Of a stretch of 64,000 bases of DNA, positions 1 through 9,102 are shown piece after piece. Position numbers and translations under genes: made by a program. Origin of the DNA: Actinacidiphila sp. DG2A-62 (lineage in GTDB: Bacteria; Actinomycetota; Actinomycetes; Streptomycetales; Streptomycetaceae). Every line of letters starts with the position of its first letter. The stretch's first letter is position 1. The notes beneath the pieces were generated by a model. The model saw only the letters and a list, made by a program, of their open reading frames with translations. It searched no databases and was not told the origin of the DNA. The stretch covers positions 682,001 through 746,000 of the forward strand of contig NZ_JAYMGI010000002.1 in the NCBI RefSeq assembly GCF_035825295.1, given 5' to 3'.

Positions 1-615
1 GACGTCATCTCCCGCGCCACCGACCTGGCCCGCACGCTGCGCGAACTGCTGCCCGGCGACGCGGAGGTGGCGGGCCTGCTGGCGCTGATCCTGCTCACCG
101 ACGCCCGCCGCGCGGCCCGGCTGGACACCTCCGGGGCGCCGGTGCTGCTGGCCGACCAGGACCGGGCCCGCTGGGACCGCGCGGCGATCGCCGAGGGGCT
201 GGTGCTGGTGCGCAGGGCGCTGCGCCGCCGCCCGCCCGGCCGGTTCGGGCTGCGCGCGGCCATCGCGGCCGTGCACGCCGAGGCGCCGTCCTGGGAGGCC
301 ACCGACTGGCAGGAGATCGTGGGGCTCTACGACCTGCTGATCAGGCGCTGGCCGACCCCGGTGACCGCCCTCAACCGCGCGGTCGCCATCGGCTTCGCCC
401 GCGGCCCCGAGGCGGGCCTGACCGCGCTGGCGGAGCTGGCCGACGCACCGCAGCTGGCCGGGTACCCCTACGGCGCCGTGGCGCGCGGGGAGTTCCTCCG
501 CCGGCTGGGCCGCACCGCCGAGGCCAGGTCCGCGTTCGAGGAAGCGCTGAAGACCACGGAGAATATGGTCGAGCGCGATTCGCTGCGCGCCCGGATCGCC
601 GAACTGGACGGCTGA
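1..615 (+). CDS. ECF sigma factor with C-terminal TPR-like extension, 3' part
   Basis: The frame is open from base 1 to a TGA at 613-615, so the 5' part of the gene, with DNA-binding regions sigma2 and sigma4, lies outside the window. The visible 204 residues match the long alpha-helical C-terminal extension of ECF sigma factors of the DUF6596 (ECF42-like) type: a GLLALILLTDARR helix, then ALNRAVAIGFARG and a closing RRLGRTAEARSAFEEAL TPR-like repeat. These factors recruit RNA polymerase and usually sit beside a DGPF/YCII-domain gene, which would be upstream and cannot be seen. Family assignment is from recalled motifs; the target regulon is unknown. Confidence 0.8.
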   Translation, partial: DVISRATDLARTLRELLPGDAEVAGLLALILLTDARRAARLDTSGAPVLLADQDRARWDRAAIAEGLVLVRRALRRRPPGRFGLRAAIAAVHAEAPSWEATDWQEIVGLYDLLIRRWPTPVTALNRAVAIGFARGPEAGLTALAELADAPQLAGYPYGAVARGEFLRRLGRTAEARSAFEEALKTTENMVERDSLRARIAELDG

Positions 616-641
616 CCCGGGCGTTCGGCCCACCCGGGCAA

Positions 642-1819
642 TCACACGAAGAACGAGTTGGGCTCCAGACCGCTCAGCACCCGGCCGTACAGCTCCAGGT
701 TGGTGCTCGGCAGGTTCATCGCGTGGATGGTGACCGCCTGGACGTCCCGGCGGAAGCGCTGGATCGGGCGGTTCGCGAAGATCGACGACGCGCCGCTCGC
801 CGAGGCGAGCAGCTCGACCGCCTCGGAGGCCAGCTGGCACACCCGGCCGACCGCCACCCGGGCGTACGCGCGCTCCTGGAGCGACCACGGTTCGCCGCTC
901 AGCGCCTTGTCGTCGACCATGGCGGCGATCTTGCGGGCGTGGAACTCCGCCTCGTCGGTCTTCAACGCGGCCTCGCCCGCCTGCAGATGGGTGATGGGGG
1001 CGTCGGCCTGCCGCTCGTAGTCGGTGTTGGTGATGGGCCTGCGGCGATCAGCTCCTGGAACTCCTCGGCCGCGCCGCGCGCCATGCCCACCAGCTTTCCG
1101 CAGGTCGCGGCGGACACCGCGGCGACCATCGGGACGCGGAACATCGGCGAGGCGGCGTTGAGCCGGGAGGCGTACTGCTGCTGGAGCAGCGACGGGATCG
1201 GGATGTACCAGCCCGCCGGGACGAAGACGTCCCGCGCGGTCACGGTGACGCTGCCGGTGCCCTTCAGCCCCGCGACGTCCCAGTCCTCGACCGTGCGCAT
1301 CGCGCTCATCGGCGCGACCGCCATCACCGGCAGCGGCCCTTCGGGCGTCGGCAGGATCGCCGAGAGCAGCTTCCACCTGCTGTGCGCCGCACCGCTGTTG
1401 AACGCCCAGGAGCCGTTGACCACGATCCCGCCGTCGGCCGGCTCGGCGGTGGCGGTGGGCGCGAACGTCCCGCAGATCCGCACGTCCGGGTCGGCGAACA
1501 CCTCGTCCTGGACCTCGTCGGGCAGCAGTCCGACGTTCCAGGACATGATCCACCAGGCGACCACGTCGAAGGCCGTCGAGCCGTCCGCCCGGCCCAGTTC
1601 GATGCTCACGTCCACCAGCGTGGAGGTGTCGCACTCGAAGCCGCCGTAGCGGGCCGGCACCCGCATCCGGAAGATGCCGGCGTCGGTGAGCGCGCGCACG
1701 CTCTCGTCGGCCAGCCGGCCGTTGCGCTCGCCCCACTCGGCGTGGGCGCGCAGCACCGGCAGCAGCGCGGCTGCCCGCGCCTGCCACTCGGCCCGGTCGG
1801 GCCTCACCTCTGTCTCCAC
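642..1819 (-). pseudogene. HsaA-like flavin-dependent monooxygenase (acyl-CoA dehydrogenase fold), frameshifted
   Basis: Class D flavin monooxygenase of the acyl-CoA dehydrogenase fold, resembling HsaA, the oxygenase that hydroxylates phenolic substrates with reduced flavin from a partner reductase. Start GTG at 1819 has GAGGAGG upstream. The N-terminal two thirds (FNSGAAHSRWKLLS, GLKGTGSV) and the C-terminal third (PITNTDYERQ to the end) lie in different frames; comparison with the intact paralogue at 4859-6040 places a one-base deletion near 1036-1043. Corrected length is about 392 residues, normal for the family. It lies 96 bp downstream of the epoxide hydrolase on the same strand, probably in one operon. 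No flavin reductase gene is visible. Real decay and sequencing error cannot be told apart here. Confidence 0.85.
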
Positions 1820-1915
1820 GGCGTTCCTCCTCGGTCCGTGCGGTCGGTCGGGTACGTCCTGCGGGGCTTGCGGTCGTCGGCGCCGCCGCGGCGGCCGGGC
1901 TCGGGCGCGCCGGGC

Positions 1916-3082
1916 TCAGGCCCGCCGGCGCAGCGCCGCGGCGAACGAGCGCAGGTCGGCCACCAGCAGGTCCGGCTGCTCCATGGCGGCGAAGTGGCCG
2001 CCGCGGTCGAACTCGTTCCACTGCACGATGTTGCTGAAGGCGCGCTCGGCGAACCGGCGGATCGGCTGGGCGGGGTCGCGCGGGAAGACCGCGACCGCCA
2101 GTGGCGTGGGCAGCGCGGGCGGCGGCGGGGGCAGGTTCGGCGCGGTCGGCAGCAGCGGCGCGTTGTCGTAGTACAGGTGGGCGGAGGAGGCGCCGCTGCC
2201 GGTGAACCAGTAGAGGCTGGCGTTGGTGAGCAGGCGGTCGCGGTCCACCGCGTCCTCCGGGACCTTCTGGACGTCCGCCCACTCGTGGAACTTCTCCATG
2301 ATCCAGGCGAGTTGGCCGACCGGTGAGTCGTTCAGCGCGTAGCCCAGCGTCTGCGGCCTGGTCGCCTGCACCTTCATGTACGCGGACATGTCGTCGCCGA
2401 ACAGCTGGAGCAGCCCGAGCCGGCGCAGCTCCACGTCGCTGAGGCCGATCAGGTCCTGCGGGTCGCTGCCGGGCAGCGTGATGAGGAAGTTCAGGTGCAG
2501 CCCCGCGACATGCTCGAAGTCCAGTCCGGCCAGGATCTGTCCGACCCAGGTGCCCAGGTCGCCGCCCTGCACGAGATAGCGTTCGTAGCCCTGCCGGCTC
2601 ATCAGCTCCGCCCACGCGCCCGCCACCTTGTGGAAGCTCCAGCCGGGTCCGGACACCGGGTTGGAGAACCCGAAGCCGGGCAGGCTGGGGATCACCAGGT
2701 GGAACGCGTCGGCCGGGTCGCCGCCGTACCGGCGCGGATCGGTCAGCGGTCCGATGACGTCGGTGAACTCCACGAACGAGCCGGGCCAGCCGTGCGTCAT
2801 GATCATCGGAGTGGCGTCCGGCTCGGGCGACCGCACGTGCAGGAAGTGGATCGGCGTGCCGGCGATCTCGGTGACGAACTGCGGGAACGCGTTCAGCCGG
2901 GCCTCCGCGGCCCGCCAGTCGAACTCCGTGCGCCAGTACTCGGCGAGTTCGCGCAGATAGTCCAGCGGGACCCCGCGCTCCCAGCCCGCGGCCGGCGACG
3001 CCGCCGTCCAGCGGGTGTCCGCCAGCCGCCGACGCAGATCGGCGAGGTCCGCCTCGGGAATGTCGATGCGAAAGGGCTTCAT
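1916..3082 (-). CDS. Epoxide hydrolase family protein (alpha/beta hydrolase)
   Basis: A 388-residue protein with the N-terminal epoxide hydrolase (EHN) lid region (residues 1-100; [14 protein letters not shown]), then an alpha/beta hydrolase core. The oxyanion motif HGWPG, the nucleophile elbow QGGDLGTW with Asp where esterases have Ser, and the late [12 protein letters not shown] carrying the catalytic His are all present, matching the juvenile-hormone/microsomal epoxide hydrolase type. The reaction would be epoxide to vicinal diol. Start ATG at 3082 follows GGAGG by 8 nt. A proline run (PPPPP) near residue 295 is a small family-atypical insert. Gene order with the HsaA-like oxygenase suggests oxidation followed by epoxide opening on one substrate; the substrate is unknown. 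Confidence 0.88.
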   Translation of the reverse strand: MKPFRIDIPEADLADLRRRLADTRWTAASPAAGWERGVPLDYLRELAEYWRTEFDWRAAEARLNAFPQFVTEIAGTPIHFLHVRSPEPDATPMIMTHGWPGSFVEFTDVIGPLTDPRRYGGDPADAFHLVIPSLPGFGFSNPVSGPGWSFHKVAGAWAELMSRQGYERYLVQGGDLGTWVGQILAGLDFEHVAGLHLNFLITLPGSDPQDLIGLSDVELRRLGLLQLFGDDMSAYMKVQATRPQTLGYALNDSPVGQLAWIMEKFHEWADVQKVPEDAVDRDRLLTNASLYWFTGSGASSAHLYYDNAPLLPTAPNLPPPPPALPTPLAVAVFPRDPAQPIRRFAERAFSNIVQWNEFDRGGHFAAMEQPDLLVADLRSFAAALRRRA

Positions 3083-3333
3083 CGTGCCGTCCCTCCGAAG
3101 TCGCCTGCGCCTTCCGGCGCCCGGCTCACCTGCGAACCCATGACGACTTTATTGCCGGATTCGGCAGGCTCCGAACGTTCCGGGGAATCTCAGCACAGAG
3201 TGGGCTTTTTTGAAGAAACGGAAACAGCAATATGAAAGAAGTATTCCGGACATCTCTCCCTAGCGTGAAGAATGGGATGGTGTTCAGGGCCGTTCCGCAC
3301 GTTCCGAACCCTTTGTGACGGAGAGGAACCATC

Positions 3334-4656
3334 GTGGAGAAAAAAGCAGATCGCGCGGTCGTCCTGGGCGCCGGCATCGCGGGGCTGCTCGCCGCCCGCG
3401 CACTGTCCGGACGCTACCGGCGGGTGACCCTGGTGGACCGGGACGATCTGCACGGCCCGGCCGAACCGCGCACGGCCGTCCCGCAGGGGCTCCACATCCA
3501 CGCGCTGCTCGCCCGCGGCCAGCAGGCCCTGGAGGAGCTGTTCCCGGGCCTGACCGGCGAACTGGCCGCGGCCGGCGCGCCGGTCGGCGACTTCGGGGCC
3601 AATGTGAGCTGGTACTTCAGCGGCCGGATGATGCGGCGCACCAGCACGGGGCTGGTCTGCGTCGCGGCCGGGCGGCCGCTGCTGGAGCACACGATCAGGG
3701 CCAGGGTGCACGCGCTGCCGCAGGTCACCGTGCGCGACGGCACCGACGTGGTCGGTCTGGAGGCGCCGGACCCGTCCCGGATCACCGGGGTACGGGTCCG
3801 CAGCCGCCGGCCCGGCTCCCCCGAGGAGGTGCTGCCCGCCGACCTGGTGGTGGACGCCACCGGCCGGGGCTCGCGCACCCCGCGCCTGCTGGCCGAACTG
3901 GGCTACGGCACGGTCCGCCAGGAGCGCGTGGCGATGGATCTGACCTACACCACCTGCGACTTCGAGGGACCGCTCGACCCCGACCCGATCGGCGAGGACA
4001 TCGCGCTGGTCGCGGTGGCCACGCCCGTCATGCCGCGCGGCGCGATCTTCGCCCGCCTGCCCGACCGCTACTCGCTGTCGCTCACCGGCCTCCTCGGCGA
4101 CCGGCCGCCGACCGACCACGCCGGCTTCCTGGCCTATGCCGCCACGCTGCCGGTGCCGGAAATCCACCGGGCGGTCCGGAAGGCGGTCCCGCTCGGCGAG
4201 CCGGCCACCTTCCGCTTCCCGGCCAGCGTCCGCCGGCGCTACGAGGAACTCGACCGCCTGCCGGAGGGCCTGGTCGTGATCGGCGACGCCGCCTGCGTGT
4301 TCAACCCGGTCTACGCGCAGGGAATGTCGGTCGCCGCCATGGAGGCCCTGCTGCTGGCCCGGCAGGTGGCCGAAGGCCCGCTGTCGCCGCGGCGGTTCAT
4401 GGCCGACGTGGCGGCGCTGACCGACGCGCCCTGGGAGATGGCCGTCGGCGCCGACCTGGGCTTCCCCGGCGTGCAGGGCCTGCGCACCGCGGACGTGCGG
4501 ATGGGCAACAGCTACCTGCCGAAGCTCCAGGGCGCCGCCGCGGTCGACCCGGAGTTGTCCACGGCGTTCCTGCGCGCCGCCGGTCTGATCGACCCGCCGC
4601 AGGCCCTGCTGCGGCCGGAGACCATGGCGCGAGTGCTGAGCGCCCGCGCCGCCTGA
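3334..4656 (+). CDS. FAD-dependent monooxygenase/oxidoreductase
   Basis: A 440-residue flavoprotein with an N-terminal Rossmann motif (VVLGAGIAGLLAARAL, residues 9-24), a middle DATGRGSRTP motif near residue 180, and the FAD-binding GDAACVFNPVYAQGMS near residue 318. This order is typical of the PHBH-like/geranylgeranyl reductase superfamily. GTG at 3334 is the start because GGAGAGGAACC lies just upstream. It is divergent from the epoxide hydrolase (about 250 bp between starts) and convergent with the second HsaA-like gene, from which a perfect hairpin separates it. The neighbourhood of oxygenases hints at tailoring of a secondary metabolite, but no scaffold-building gene adjoins it. Hydroxylase, reductase and halogenase activities cannot be distinguished by eye; no halogenase WxWxIP motif was seen. 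Confidence 0.82.
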   Translation: MEKKADRAVVLGAGIAGLLAARALSGRYRRVTLVDRDDLHGPAEPRTAVPQGLHIHALLARGQQALEELFPGLTGELAAAGAPVGDFGANVSWYFSGRMMRRTSTGLVCVAAGRPLLEHTIRARVHALPQVTVRDGTDVVGLEAPDPSRITGVRVRSRRPGSPEEVLPADLVVDATGRGSRTPRLLAELGYGTVRQERVAMDLTYTTCDFEGPLDPDPIGEDIALVAVATPVMPRGAIFARLPDRYSLSLTGLLGDRPPTDHAGFLAYAATLPVPEIHRAVRKAVPLGEPATFRFPASVRRRYEELDRLPEGLVVIGDAACVFNPVYAQGMSVAAMEALLLARQVAEGPLSPRRFMADVAALTDAPWEMAVGADLGFPGVQGLRTADVRMGNSYLPKLQGAAAVDPELSTAFLRAAGLIDPPQALLRPETMARVLSARAA

Positions 4657-4672
4657 CCCGCGGGGCCCAGGC

Positions 4673-4757
4673 GCCTGGGCGCCTGGGCGCCTGGGCGCGC
4701 AGGGGGCCTGGGCGCGCAGGGGGCCTGGGCGCGCAGGGGGCCTGGGCGCGCAGGGGG
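4673..4757. repeat. Short G-rich tandem repeats before terminator
   Basis: Three copies of an 8-bp unit (GCCTGGGC) run into four copies of a 17-bp unit (CCTGGGCGCGCAGGGGG). The last copy merges into the left arm of the terminator hairpin. Repeats lie in the convergent intergenic gap. Confidence 0.85.
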
Positions 4758-4789
4758 CCGGAACCGCTCACCGCGGTTCCGGCCCCCTG
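4751..4789. terminator. Perfect 17-bp hairpin, bidirectional terminator
   Basis: The arms 4751-4767 and 4773-4789 are exact reverse complements around the loop TCACC. The hairpin lies between convergent genes ending at 4656 (+) and 4859 (-). There is no T-tract, as is common in actinomycete terminators. Confidence 0.85.
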
Positions 4790-4858
4790 CTCCTGGCGGA
4801 TCCTCCGTGCGGTGCCCACGGGCCCGGCGGCCGGGGACGGCCGGCGGGCCCGGCTGCC

Positions 4859-6040
4859 TCAGATGAACGCCGAATTGGGCTCAAGCCCGCACAGCACCCG
4901 CCCGTACAGCTCGCGCGTGGCGCTCGGCAGGTGCAGCGAGTGGACGGTGATGGCCTGGAGGTTGCGGCGGATCCGCTGGATCAGCTGGTCGCTGTAGATC
5001 GACGACGCGCCGCTCGCCCCGGCCAGCAGGTTCACCGCCTCACTGGCCAGTTGCGGCACCCGGCCGCCCATGGCCCGCGCGTACGCCCGCTCGCGCAGCG
5101 TCCACTCCTCGCCGGTCTTGGCCTTCTCGTCGGCCATCGCGGCGATCCTGCGCGCGTGGAACTCGGCCTCGTCGACCTTCAACGACGCCTCGGCCAGCTG
5201 CAGATGGGTGATCGGGGCGTCGATCTGCCGCTCGTAGTCGGTGTTGGTGATCGGCCGCCCGGCGATCCTGGCGAGGAAGTCGTCGATCGCCGCGCGGGCC
5301 ATGCCGACGCTCTTGCCGCCGGTGGAGGCGCCGACCGCCGTCACCAGCGGGGCCTGGAACATCGCCAGGCCCGCGTTGAGCTGCGAGTCGTACTCGCCCC
5401 GGGTGAAGGCCGGGATGCTCATGATCCGCGCGGTGGGCACGAAGACGTTCTCGGCCTCCACCGTGACGCTGCCGGTGCCGCGCAGTCCCGCCGAGTCCCA
5501 GTCGTCGAGCATCCGCAGCTGGGTCATCGGCACCACGGCCATCACCGGTTCCGGCTCGCCGTCCGCGGTGGGCCGCATCACCGACAGCAGCTTCCAGCTG
5601 CTGTGCGCGGCACCGCTGTTGAAGCGCCAGGTGCCGTTGACGACGGCGCCGCCGCTCTTGGGCTCGGCGGTGCCGCCGATCACCAGCGTCCCGCAGATCC
5701 GTGCGTCCGGATCGGCGAAGACCTCGTCCTGCGCCTCGTCGGAGAACAGCCCGACGTTCCAGGAGGTGATCCACCAGGTGGCCAGGCAGAACGCCACCGC
5801 GCCGTCGCCGCGGCCCAGTTCGATGCCCACGTCGACCAGCGTCGACCAGTCGGACTCGTAGCCGCCGTACCTGGCCGGCACCCGCAGCCGGAAGATCCCT
5901 GCGTCGGTGAGCGCCTGCACGGTCTCGTCGGCGAGACGCGCGTTGCGCTCCGACCAGTCGGCGTTGCGCCGCAGCACCGGGGCGAGGGCGGCAGCCCTCG
6001 CCACCACCTCGTCCCGGCCGGGCCTCACTTGGGTCTCCAC
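4859..6040 (-). CDS. HsaA-like flavin-dependent monooxygenase (acyl-CoA dehydrogenase fold)
   Basis: Intact 393-residue paralogue of the gene at 642-1819 and close to HsaA in length (about 394). Shared signatures include VPARYGGYE near residue 60, TWWITSWNVGLF, FNSGAAHSSWKLLS and PITNTDYERQIDAPITHLQ; both paralogues even share the start context GAGGAGG-GTG and the N-terminus ETxVRP. The family uses FMNH2/FADH2 made by a separate reductase to hydroxylate aromatic rings, sometimes on carrier- or CoA-bound substrates. GTG at 6040 is preferred; longer upstream readings are low-complexity arginine/proline translation. Two paralogues 3 kb apart imply a local duplication. Substrate unknown. Confidence 0.87.
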   Translation of the reverse strand: METQVRPGRDEVVARAAALAPVLRRNADWSERNARLADETVQALTDAGIFRLRVPARYGGYESDWSTLVDVGIELGRGDGAVAFCLATWWITSWNVGLFSDEAQDEVFADPDARICGTLVIGGTAEPKSGGAVVNGTWRFNSGAAHSSWKLLSVMRPTADGEPEPVMAVVPMTQLRMLDDWDSAGLRGTGSVTVEAENVFVPTARIMSIPAFTRGEYDSQLNAGLAMFQAPLVTAVGASTGGKSVGMARAAIDDFLARIAGRPITNTDYERQIDAPITHLQLAEASLKVDEAEFHARRIAAMADEKAKTGEEWTLRERAYARAMGGRVPQLASEAVNLLAGASGASSIYSDQLIQRIRRNLQAITVHSLHLPSATRELYGRVLCGLEPNSAFI

Positions 6041-7813
6041 GGATCGCCTCCTCGGTGCGCGCTCGGTGCGCGCATTCCGCCGGATCGCCTGCACTCGTCC
6101 CACGATGCGAAGCCTGACCGGCTTCCAGCTTCTCCGAGGGTGCCGTGGGCGATCCGGCGCACAGCCGCGCCGAGGCCGGCGTCGGCCGAGACGATCGACG
6201 CCGGCGCTCGACGGCACCCGGCGCCCCCGCGGGTGCCGTCCGGCCGGGGAGGCGGCCTCCGGGCCGGGGGAGGCGGCCCCCGGGCCGGGGCGGGGCCCGA
6301 CGCCGGGCCGGGGCGGGGCCCGACGCCGGGCCGGGGCGGGGCCCGACGCCGGGCCGGCGACCTCCGGGCCAGGGCGGTCCGTCCGGCCGGGGCGGCAGCG
6401 TCCGGGGGTGCCGCCCGCCGGGACGACGGCGTCCACCGGGGCAGTGCCGCCCACCCGGGGGCGATGGCGTCCACCCGCGGCGGTGGCGTCCGTCCGGTTC
6501 CTGCGGCGGCTCTGCGGGCGGGACGGCCGGCGGTGCGGGCGAGGGTTTCCGGCCGTTTTCCGGTGTGGCCGACGAGGCGGGCGGCGATCGGGCGCCCGCA
6601 GGACGGAGCCGGCTCCGGGCGGCTTCCGGGACGGGGGGCGGCTCGGTGCCGGGGACCGGCGCGCACCGGCGGGGCGGGTAGGGCACGGTGCGTGCGGGAC
6701 GCGAGCGCGCCGCGCGTGCGAAGGTGCGGCGTCCGCGCGGATGCCGCACCGGCCGTCTCCGGGTCGGGGCCGCGGGCGGGCGCTCCGCAGCGCCGTCGCA
6801 GCCGTCGCAGCCGCCGACACCGGTTGCCCGCGGCCCGGACCCGGCGCTGAACTGGGCAGACGCGGTCAGGGGTTCAGCCGGCGACGCCCGCGTACAGGAG
6901 TACGGTCCGGCGGCGGAACGGTCGGAGCGAGCCCGCCGCCGGGCGGCCGGCGATGTTCCTCGGTCTGCGGTCCGGCGCCATGCGGCGGCCTCGGCGCCGC
7001 GCCCGCACCGTCGCGGGGACGGCGGCGAGCGGAGCCGTACGCCACCGGCGCCACGGGAGCCGGCGGGGACGGGAGCAGCGGCGAGAGGGGGCATCGGCCG
7101 GACCCGTACGCCCGGCCCCGGGCCACGCCGGTCCCGGTGACCGCCCGACAACGCCTGTACACGACGGCCGAATCGTCTCCGTTCGCGGCCTCCGCCAGTA
7201 CCGGCGCCGCCACGCCCGACACGCGACGGCGCGTCACGACGACGCCCCCGGCCCCTTCCCCTGCCCCCGCGCCTACCCCGCGCGCGGTCCGCCCGCACAG
7301 AAATGTCAGCGTTTCCACCCCTCGCGCCGGTCCCGCTCCCCCGCCGCGCGCTCCGGCGAGCACCGGCCGCCGCCCGGCGGTGCCACGCCCACCGTGGGGC
7401 TCCCGCACGGCGGTCCACCGCGTGCCCGGCGCACACGCCGAGCGCCGGCGCACCTCACGCCGCGCCGTCGCGCATGGCCGAGTCCTCCTCCTGACGCCCA
7501 GGACCCCCTCCCGCCACAGGGTCCCCGTCTCCTACCGTCAAAAGTCCCGACACAACTCCCTTCTCATCATCTCGCGTGATCAGTCGCCGAAGTCAAGACT
7601 CCGGCGCGGCGGTCCCGCACGCCTCCGCGCCCCCCGCTCCCGCACGAACACGCCGTGCACACTCCCCCACGTCGCCCGCCGTCCGGGCCCCTTCCGCCGC
7701 TCCCCCACCCCCCGCCTGCGCCGGCGTCCACCCGCACGCCGGACCGGCTCGCCCGCGGGCTCGCACCCCCGACCCGCACCCGGCTCACCCCTGACCACCC
7801 GACAGGAGTCCGC
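6041..7813. other. Long gene-free G/C-rich region
   Basis: All six frames contain long open readings here, but their translations are Arg/Pro/Ala-rich with no recognisable domain, no clear RBS-start pair and no persistent codon pattern. A 23-bp tandem repeat lies at 6282-6350. I see no supported gene. Decayed coding sequence or a genuine spacer are both possible. Confidence 0.5.
6282..6350. repeat. 23-bp tandem repeat, three copies
   Basis: Three exact copies (6282-6304, 6305-6327, 6328-6350) of a unit beginning GGGCCGGGGCGGGG and ending CGACGCC. Degenerate relatives flank both sides. Runs of GGGG could form quadruplex-like structure; no protein interpretation is supported. Confidence 0.88.
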
Positions 7814-7927
7814 ATGACCACGCACGCCACCGCCTCCTCCGCGCACGCCACCGCCCTCACCGCGGCGACCGTCGCCCCCGCCGCGGCCGTCCCCGCCGGG
7901 CGTCCCAGAAGGGCTGCGGGGATATGA
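7814..7927 (+). CDS. 37-residue leader ORF coupled to the hydrolase
   Basis: ATG at 7814 follows AGGAG at 7804-7808. The 37-residue product is Ala/Thr-rich and ends RPRRAAGI. Its stop overlaps the start of the next gene as ATGA (7924-7927), the classical arrangement for translational coupling. The hydrolase start has no strong Shine-Dalgarno of its own, so this ORF may supply ribosomes to it. The product looks like neither a signal peptide nor a known toxin, and no attenuation hairpin was seen. It may simply be a leader; coding status rests on RBS and overlap only. Confidence 0.5.
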   Translation: MTTHATASSAHATALTAATVAPAAAVPAGRPRRAAGI

Positions 7928-8970
7928 GGCGGCACGCCGCAAGGGTGGCCGCCCTGCTCGCTGCCGTCGTGGCCGCGGCGACGGCCTGCACCGCCGCCAC
8001 CGCGGCCGGCGGCCAGGCGGCGCACTGCCGCCCCACGACCTACCGGGTGACCGTCCCCGGCTCCGGGCCCGGGCAGTTGACGGGCGACCGCTGCGTGCCC
8101 GCCCACCCCAACGGCACCACCCTGCTGCTGGTGGCCGGCGGCGGCGAGAACGCGGACTACTGGAACATGCCGGGGTTCGCGTCCTACAGCCTGGTACGGG
8201 CCGCGGTCCGCTCCGGCTACACCACATTGGCGCTGGACCGGCTCGGCACGGGACGCTCCAGCATGCCGCGCAGCACCGCCGTCACGTACGCCGCGCACGT
8301 CCTAACCGTCCACCAGGTCGCGACGGCCCTGCGCCGGCAGGGCGCGGACCGGGTCGTCGGCGTGGGCCACAGCCTGGGCGCGGGTGTGCTGACCGGCGTC
8401 GCCGCGAGGTACCCGAAGGACATGACCGCGCTGGTGCTCACCGGCTACGGCTCCGCGGTCTCCGCGGTGACGCCGCAGCACAACAAGCTCTACCAGCGTC
8501 CCGCGGCCGACGTGGACTCCGCCAAGTGGGGGTCGCTGGACGACGGTTACGTCACCGTCGTGCCCTCCGGCGTCCCCGACGACGGCCTGCTCTACCTGCC
8601 GGGCGCCACCGAGGCCGCGCTCACCGCCGTCGAGACCCACCAGGGCACGCTGAGCAGGACCGAGCTGGCGACCCGCCCGCAGGGCCGGGCCGCCACCGCC
8701 CAGGGGGCCGCGCTCCGGCTGCCGCTGCTGCTGCTCGACGGCCGGTTCGACGAGCACTACTGCACCGTCAACGCACTCCACGAGCCGCCGCGGACCGGCC
8801 CGCGGTGCGCGACGGAGCAGGCGTTCGGTCAGTACGGCCGCGCCTTCTTCCCCCACGCGGACCTGACGACGGCCCTGGTCCCCGACGCCGGCCACGCGCT
8901 CGAACTGCAGACGAACGCGCCGGCGACCAACGACCGCGTCCTGGACTGGATCTCGGCCCATCCGACCTGA
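7924..8970 (+). CDS. Secreted alpha/beta hydrolase
   Basis: A 348-residue protein with an N-terminal Arg-rich stretch and hydrophobic Ala-rich signal segment (residues 1-28), then an alpha/beta hydrolase domain. GVGHSLGAG (about residue 143) is the Ser nucleophile elbow, LLLDGRFDEHYC supplies the likely acid region and PDAGHALELQ the catalytic His. The sequence around Cys22 is not a good lipobox, so export with cleavage is more likely than lipidation. Mature-region cysteines (for example HCR, DRC, HYC) could form disulfides outside the cell. It overlaps the leader ORF by 4 nt. An extracellular esterase or lipase is likely; the substrate is unknown. Confidence 0.85.
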   Translation: MRRHAARVAALLAAVVAAATACTAATAAGGQAAHCRPTTYRVTVPGSGPGQLTGDRCVPAHPNGTTLLLVAGGGENADYWNMPGFASYSLVRAAVRSGYTTLALDRLGTGRSSMPRSTAVTYAAHVLTVHQVATALRRQGADRVVGVGHSLGAGVLTGVAARYPKDMTALVLTGYGSAVSAVTPQHNKLYQRPAADVDSAKWGSLDDGYVTVVPSGVPDDGLLYLPGATEAALTAVETHQGTLSRTELATRPQGRAATAQGAALRLPLLLLDGRFDEHYCTVNALHEPPRTGPRCATEQAFGQYGRAFFPHADLTTALVPDAGHALELQTNAPATNDRVLDWISAHPT

Positions 8971-9102
8971 CGGCGCACACGTGACGTGGCCGCGCCCACC
9001 GGAACCCGACCGCGCCCACCGGACGTGCCCGCGCGGGCGAACGGGACCGGGCGGACATACCGCCGCAACCGCCCCCGTCCGCCCGCGCGGTAGCGTGGCC
9101 GT

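Noticed and set aside
642..2615. 657-codon open frame on the minus strand
   Set aside because: Only its last 130 codons are protein-like (the end of the HsaA-like enzyme). The rest is an out-of-frame reading of the enzyme and of the epoxide hydrolase.
6282..6350. Regular repeats considered as CRISPR
   Set aside because: Units are head-to-tail with no unique spacers, and no cas genes occur; the TPR-CHAT gene alone is not evidence of type III-E CRISPR.
5907..7817. 636-codon plus-strand open frame over the gene desert
   Set aside because: Begins antisense inside the HsaA-like gene, then Arg/Pro-rich with no domain and no RBS.
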